Assembly: GCA_029861535.1 (NCBI GenBank)
Contig: JAOTZC010000026.1
Span: forward strand, 1 to 35,691
Direction: 5' to 3'
DNA: 35,691 nt
Source: Gammaproteobacteria bacterium
Lineage (GTDB): Bacteria > Pseudomonadota > Gammaproteobacteria > Steroidobacterales > Woeseiaceae
Under the pieces are notes generated by a model. That model saw only the letters and a list, made by a program, of their open reading frames with translations. It did no database searches and was not told the origin of the DNA. Position 1 is the first letter of the stretch; every line of letters starts with the position of its first letter. The translations under genes were made by a program, and so were the position numbers. Below, piece by piece: positions 33,701 through 35,691 of this stretch.

Positions 33701-35472
33701 ATCGGATTCTCATCAAAATGCCGCGGCACACGGATATGCTCGACCATCTGCTGAACTCTATCTGGTGGCGGCGCGGTTAGATGACTGACGACGAGTGCAA
33801 CCGCGAAATTAAGGCACGCGCCAATGACACCGATGCCTTCTGGCGAGATGCCGAACAACCAGTTGGACGCGACATTCTCACCCCACGGTGCGCCGGCCCA
33901 CTTGAGGAACAAGCCTTTGAAAAATTCAATATAGCCATAGGTGAACAGCAAACCGGTCAGCATGCCGGCGATCGCCCCTTGCTTATTAACGCGTTTAAAG
34001 AAAATGCCGAGCAGAATAACTGGGAACAGCGATGCGGCCGCAAGTCCAAACGCGAACGCAACAACCTGAGCGACCCAACCGGGCGGATCGAAGCCAAGGT
34101 AGCCGGCGATCAATATTGCGAAAGCCGCGGCGATACGACCGGCAAGGAGTTCGTGCGATTCCGAAATCGTTGGTACGAAAATACCCTTAATCAAGTCGTG
34201 CGATACGGCAGCGGATATAACCAGCAACAGACCGGCTGCCGTCGACAATGCCGCGGCGATACCGCCGGCCGCGACCAGCGCGATAACCCAGTTCGGCAAA
34301 CCTGCGATCTCGGGATTTGCGAGCACCATGATGTCGCGGTCGACGCTGAGCTCGTTACCCTGCCAGCCATATGCGGCGGCCTTGGCGGCAAACGAATCAT
34401 TACTGTCATCGTAGTACTGAATACGACCGTCGCCATTTTTGTCTTCGAACGAAACCAAGCCAGTGTTTTGCCAGGTCTCGATCCATTCGGGGCGATCGAC
34501 ATAGGCCAGGTTGCCATCGACGGCACCAATCTCACCCGGCTGCACCGTATTTATCAGGTTATAACGTGCCATCGAACCGACAGCCGGCGCCGTCGTATAT
34601 AAAATCGCGATAAACAGCAGTGCGTAGCCCGCCGATACGCGCGCATCACGAACCTTCGGCACCGTAAAAAAGCGCACGATTACGTGCGGTAGGCCCGCCG
34701 TACCGACCATTAACGCCATCGTGATACAAAACACATCGACTCGGCTCTTGGTACCGGACGTGTACTGGTTGAATCCGAGCGACGTGACAATGTCGTCAAG
34801 CTTGTCAAGCAATGCTGTGTCGCTACCGGCGATCTCACTACCGAACGCGAGCTGCGGGATTGGATTGTTGGTGATCTGTAACGCGATGAATATCGCCGGC
34901 ACGGTATATGCGAAGATCAATACACAATATTGCGCGACTTGCGTGTACGTTATGCCCTTCATGCCGCCAAGTACTGCGTAGGTGAACACGATTGCCATGC
35001 CGATGACGAGTCCAACAGTGACGTCGACTTCGAGGAAGCGTGAAAAGACAATGCCGACGCCGCGCATCTGCCCGGCAACATACGTGAACGATATAAAGAT
35101 CAGGCAAATAACAGCAACAATGCGCGCGGTCTTCGAGTAATAGCGCTCGGCGATAAACTCGGGCACCGTGAACTTGCCGAACTTGCGTAAGTATGGTGCG
35201 AGCAACAGCGCCAGCAGCACATAACCGCCGGTCCAGCCCATCAGGTAGACGGATCCGTCGTAGCCCAGGAACGCGATTAGGCCGGCCATCGATATAAATG
35301 ACGCGGCACTCATCCAATCGGCGGCGGTCGCCATGCCGTTAGCAATTGGCGAGACACCCTTGCCCGCGATGTAAAAGTCCCCGGTCGAGTGGGCCCGCGA
35401 CCAGATGGCGATGCCGATATAAAGGGCGAAACTCAGCCCGACGACAACATAGGTCAGCGTTTGCAGGCTCAC
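33697..35472 (-). CDS. Sodium:solute symporter, VC_2705/ActP-like
   Basis: Encodes 591 residues from GTG 35472 with about 13 hydrophobic segments. SSS family, acetate/monocarboxylate branch: FYIAGKGVSPIANGMATAADWMSAASFI in the first helices, GGMKGITYTQVAQY, and GGIAAALSTAAGLLLVISAAVSHD with the sodium-site residues. It pairs with the DUF4212 small subunit gene upstream, as VC_2705-type symporters do. An insertion in a loop (residues 344-355) reads D-K-N-G-D-G-R-I-Q-Y-Y-D, an EF-hand-like calcium loop. The C-terminus is short and hydrophilic. Substrate not fixed: acetate, another carboxylate, or an amino acid released by the coupled peptidase. Confidence 0.9.
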   Translation of the reverse strand: MSLQTLTYVVVGLSFALYIGIAIWSRAHSTGDFYIAGKGVSPIANGMATAADWMSAASFISMAGLIAFLGYDGSVYLMGWTGGYVLLALLLAPYLRKFGKFTVPEFIAERYYSKTARIVAVICLIFISFTYVAGQMRGVGIVFSRFLEVDVTVGLVIGMAIVFTYAVLGGMKGITYTQVAQYCVLIFAYTVPAIFIALQITNNPIPQLAFGSEIAGSDTALLDKLDDIVTSLGFNQYTSGTKSRVDVFCITMALMVGTAGLPHVIVRFFTVPKVRDARVSAGYALLFIAILYTTAPAVGSMARYNLINTVQPGEIGAVDGNLAYVDRPEWIETWQNTGLVSFEDKNGDGRIQYYDDSNDSFAAKAAAYGWQGNELSVDRDIMVLANPEIAGLPNWVIALVAAGGIAAALSTAAGLLLVISAAVSHDLIKGIFVPTISESHELLAGRIAAAFAILIAGYLGFDPPGWVAQVVAFAFGLAAASLFPVILLGIFFKRVNKQGAIAGMLTGLLFTYGYIEFFKGLFLKWAGAPWGENVASNWLFGISPEGIGVIGACLNFAVALVVSHLTAPPPDRVQQMVEHIRVPRHFDENPI

Positions 35473-35475
35473 CGA

Positions 35476-35691
35476 TTAGTCTTCATGCACATCAAATTGG
35501 CGGTCTATGCGGTTCATGCGCCAGGCATAGAAGAAAATCAACGCGACGAAGACATAGATGGAGCCCTGTTGCGCGAACCAGAAGCCGAGCTTGAAGCCAC
35601 CGACCCGGATCGTGTTCATCTGCTCGACGAACAGCACGCCGAATCCGTATGAGCATACAAACCAGATGACCAGGCAAATACCGACCAGTCG
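35476..35691 (-). CDS. DUF4212 symporter small subunit, 5' end missing
   Basis: Partial gene with 71 visible residues, open to the right edge of the window and ending at TAA 35478-35476, 3 nt before the symporter GTG. Two hydrophobic helices are seen (LVGICLVIWFVCSYGFGVLF and IYVFVALIFFYAWRM), joined by FKLGFWFAQQGS and ending in DRQFDVHED. This matches the DUF4212 small subunit that accompanies VC_2705-type sodium:solute symporters, with only the first few residues missing. Confidence 0.88.
   Translation of the reverse strand, partial: RLVGICLVIWFVCSYGFGVLFVEQMNTIRVGGFKLGFWFAQQGSIYVFVALIFFYAWRMNRIDRQFDVHED

Noticed and set aside
33781-34602. 273-codon plus-strand open frame
   Set aside because: Antisense to the sodium:solute symporter; composition is that of a shadow frame.

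Overview
The window reads as chromosomal DNA of a gammaproteobacterium, probably marine, of a Woeseia- or Pseudomonas-like type. The evidence is the gene content and order: a type IV pilus minor-pilin cluster converging on lspA-ribF-murJ, then rpsT, then obgE-rpmA-rplU divergent from ispB. That layout closely follows the pilX-pilY1-pilE / lspA / ribF / murJ / rpsT / obg-rpmA-rplU-ispB neighbourhood known from Pseudomonas aeruginosa, but ileS, fkpB, ispH and proB are absent from it. No phage, transposon, integron or CRISPR is seen.

Region 1 (1-8518, plus strand) is a pilus operon: the 3' end of pilX, two copies of a module made of a small secreted Cys-pair protein plus a large PilY1 (von Willebrand A domain and calcium-loop propeller), then the pilin gene pilE. 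Region 2 (8558-11663, minus) holds lspA, ribF and murJ. Region 3 is rpsT with a clear promoter and a terminator that is the last unit of a 17-nt tandem repeat. It converges on a translationally coupled pair: a substrate-binding-like lipoprotein and a membrane GGDEF/EAL protein (12230-15462, minus).

Region 4 (15693-17692, minus) is obgE, rpmA and rplU; L21 carries a lysine/alanine-rich tail. Divergent from it are ispB, tRNA-Pro(CGG), a small outer-membrane barrel, a DUF1801/YdeI-like protein and a YbdL-like methionine aminotransferase (17959-21598, plus). Region 5 (21607-24034, minus) is feoAB behind a sigma-70-like promoter overlapped by a Fur box.

Region 6 (24255-30080, plus) is the most interesting part: seven tightly packed genes, several overlapping. 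They encode a secreted helical protein, a Cys-rich lipoprotein, an ExbB/TolQ/MotA-like membrane protein, an ExbD/TolR-like single-pass protein with a long proline-rich linker, a 509-residue secreted protein, a membrane-anchored protein with a SPOR-like domain, and an SLT-type lytic transglycosylase with a related C-terminal domain. I infer an ion-driven envelope machine acting on peptidoglycan that matches none of Tol-Pal, ExbBD-TonB, MotAB or Zorya in gene content.

Region 7 (30222-35691) has a deoxynucleoside kinase (minus) divergent from hypoxanthine phosphoribosyltransferase (plus), then a minus-strand operon running from the window edge: a DUF4212 symporter small subunit, a VC_2705/ActP-like sodium:solute symporter with an EF-hand-like loop, a secreted M20 carboxypeptidase and a CDF metal transporter. 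No gene-free stretch exceeds 300 bases.
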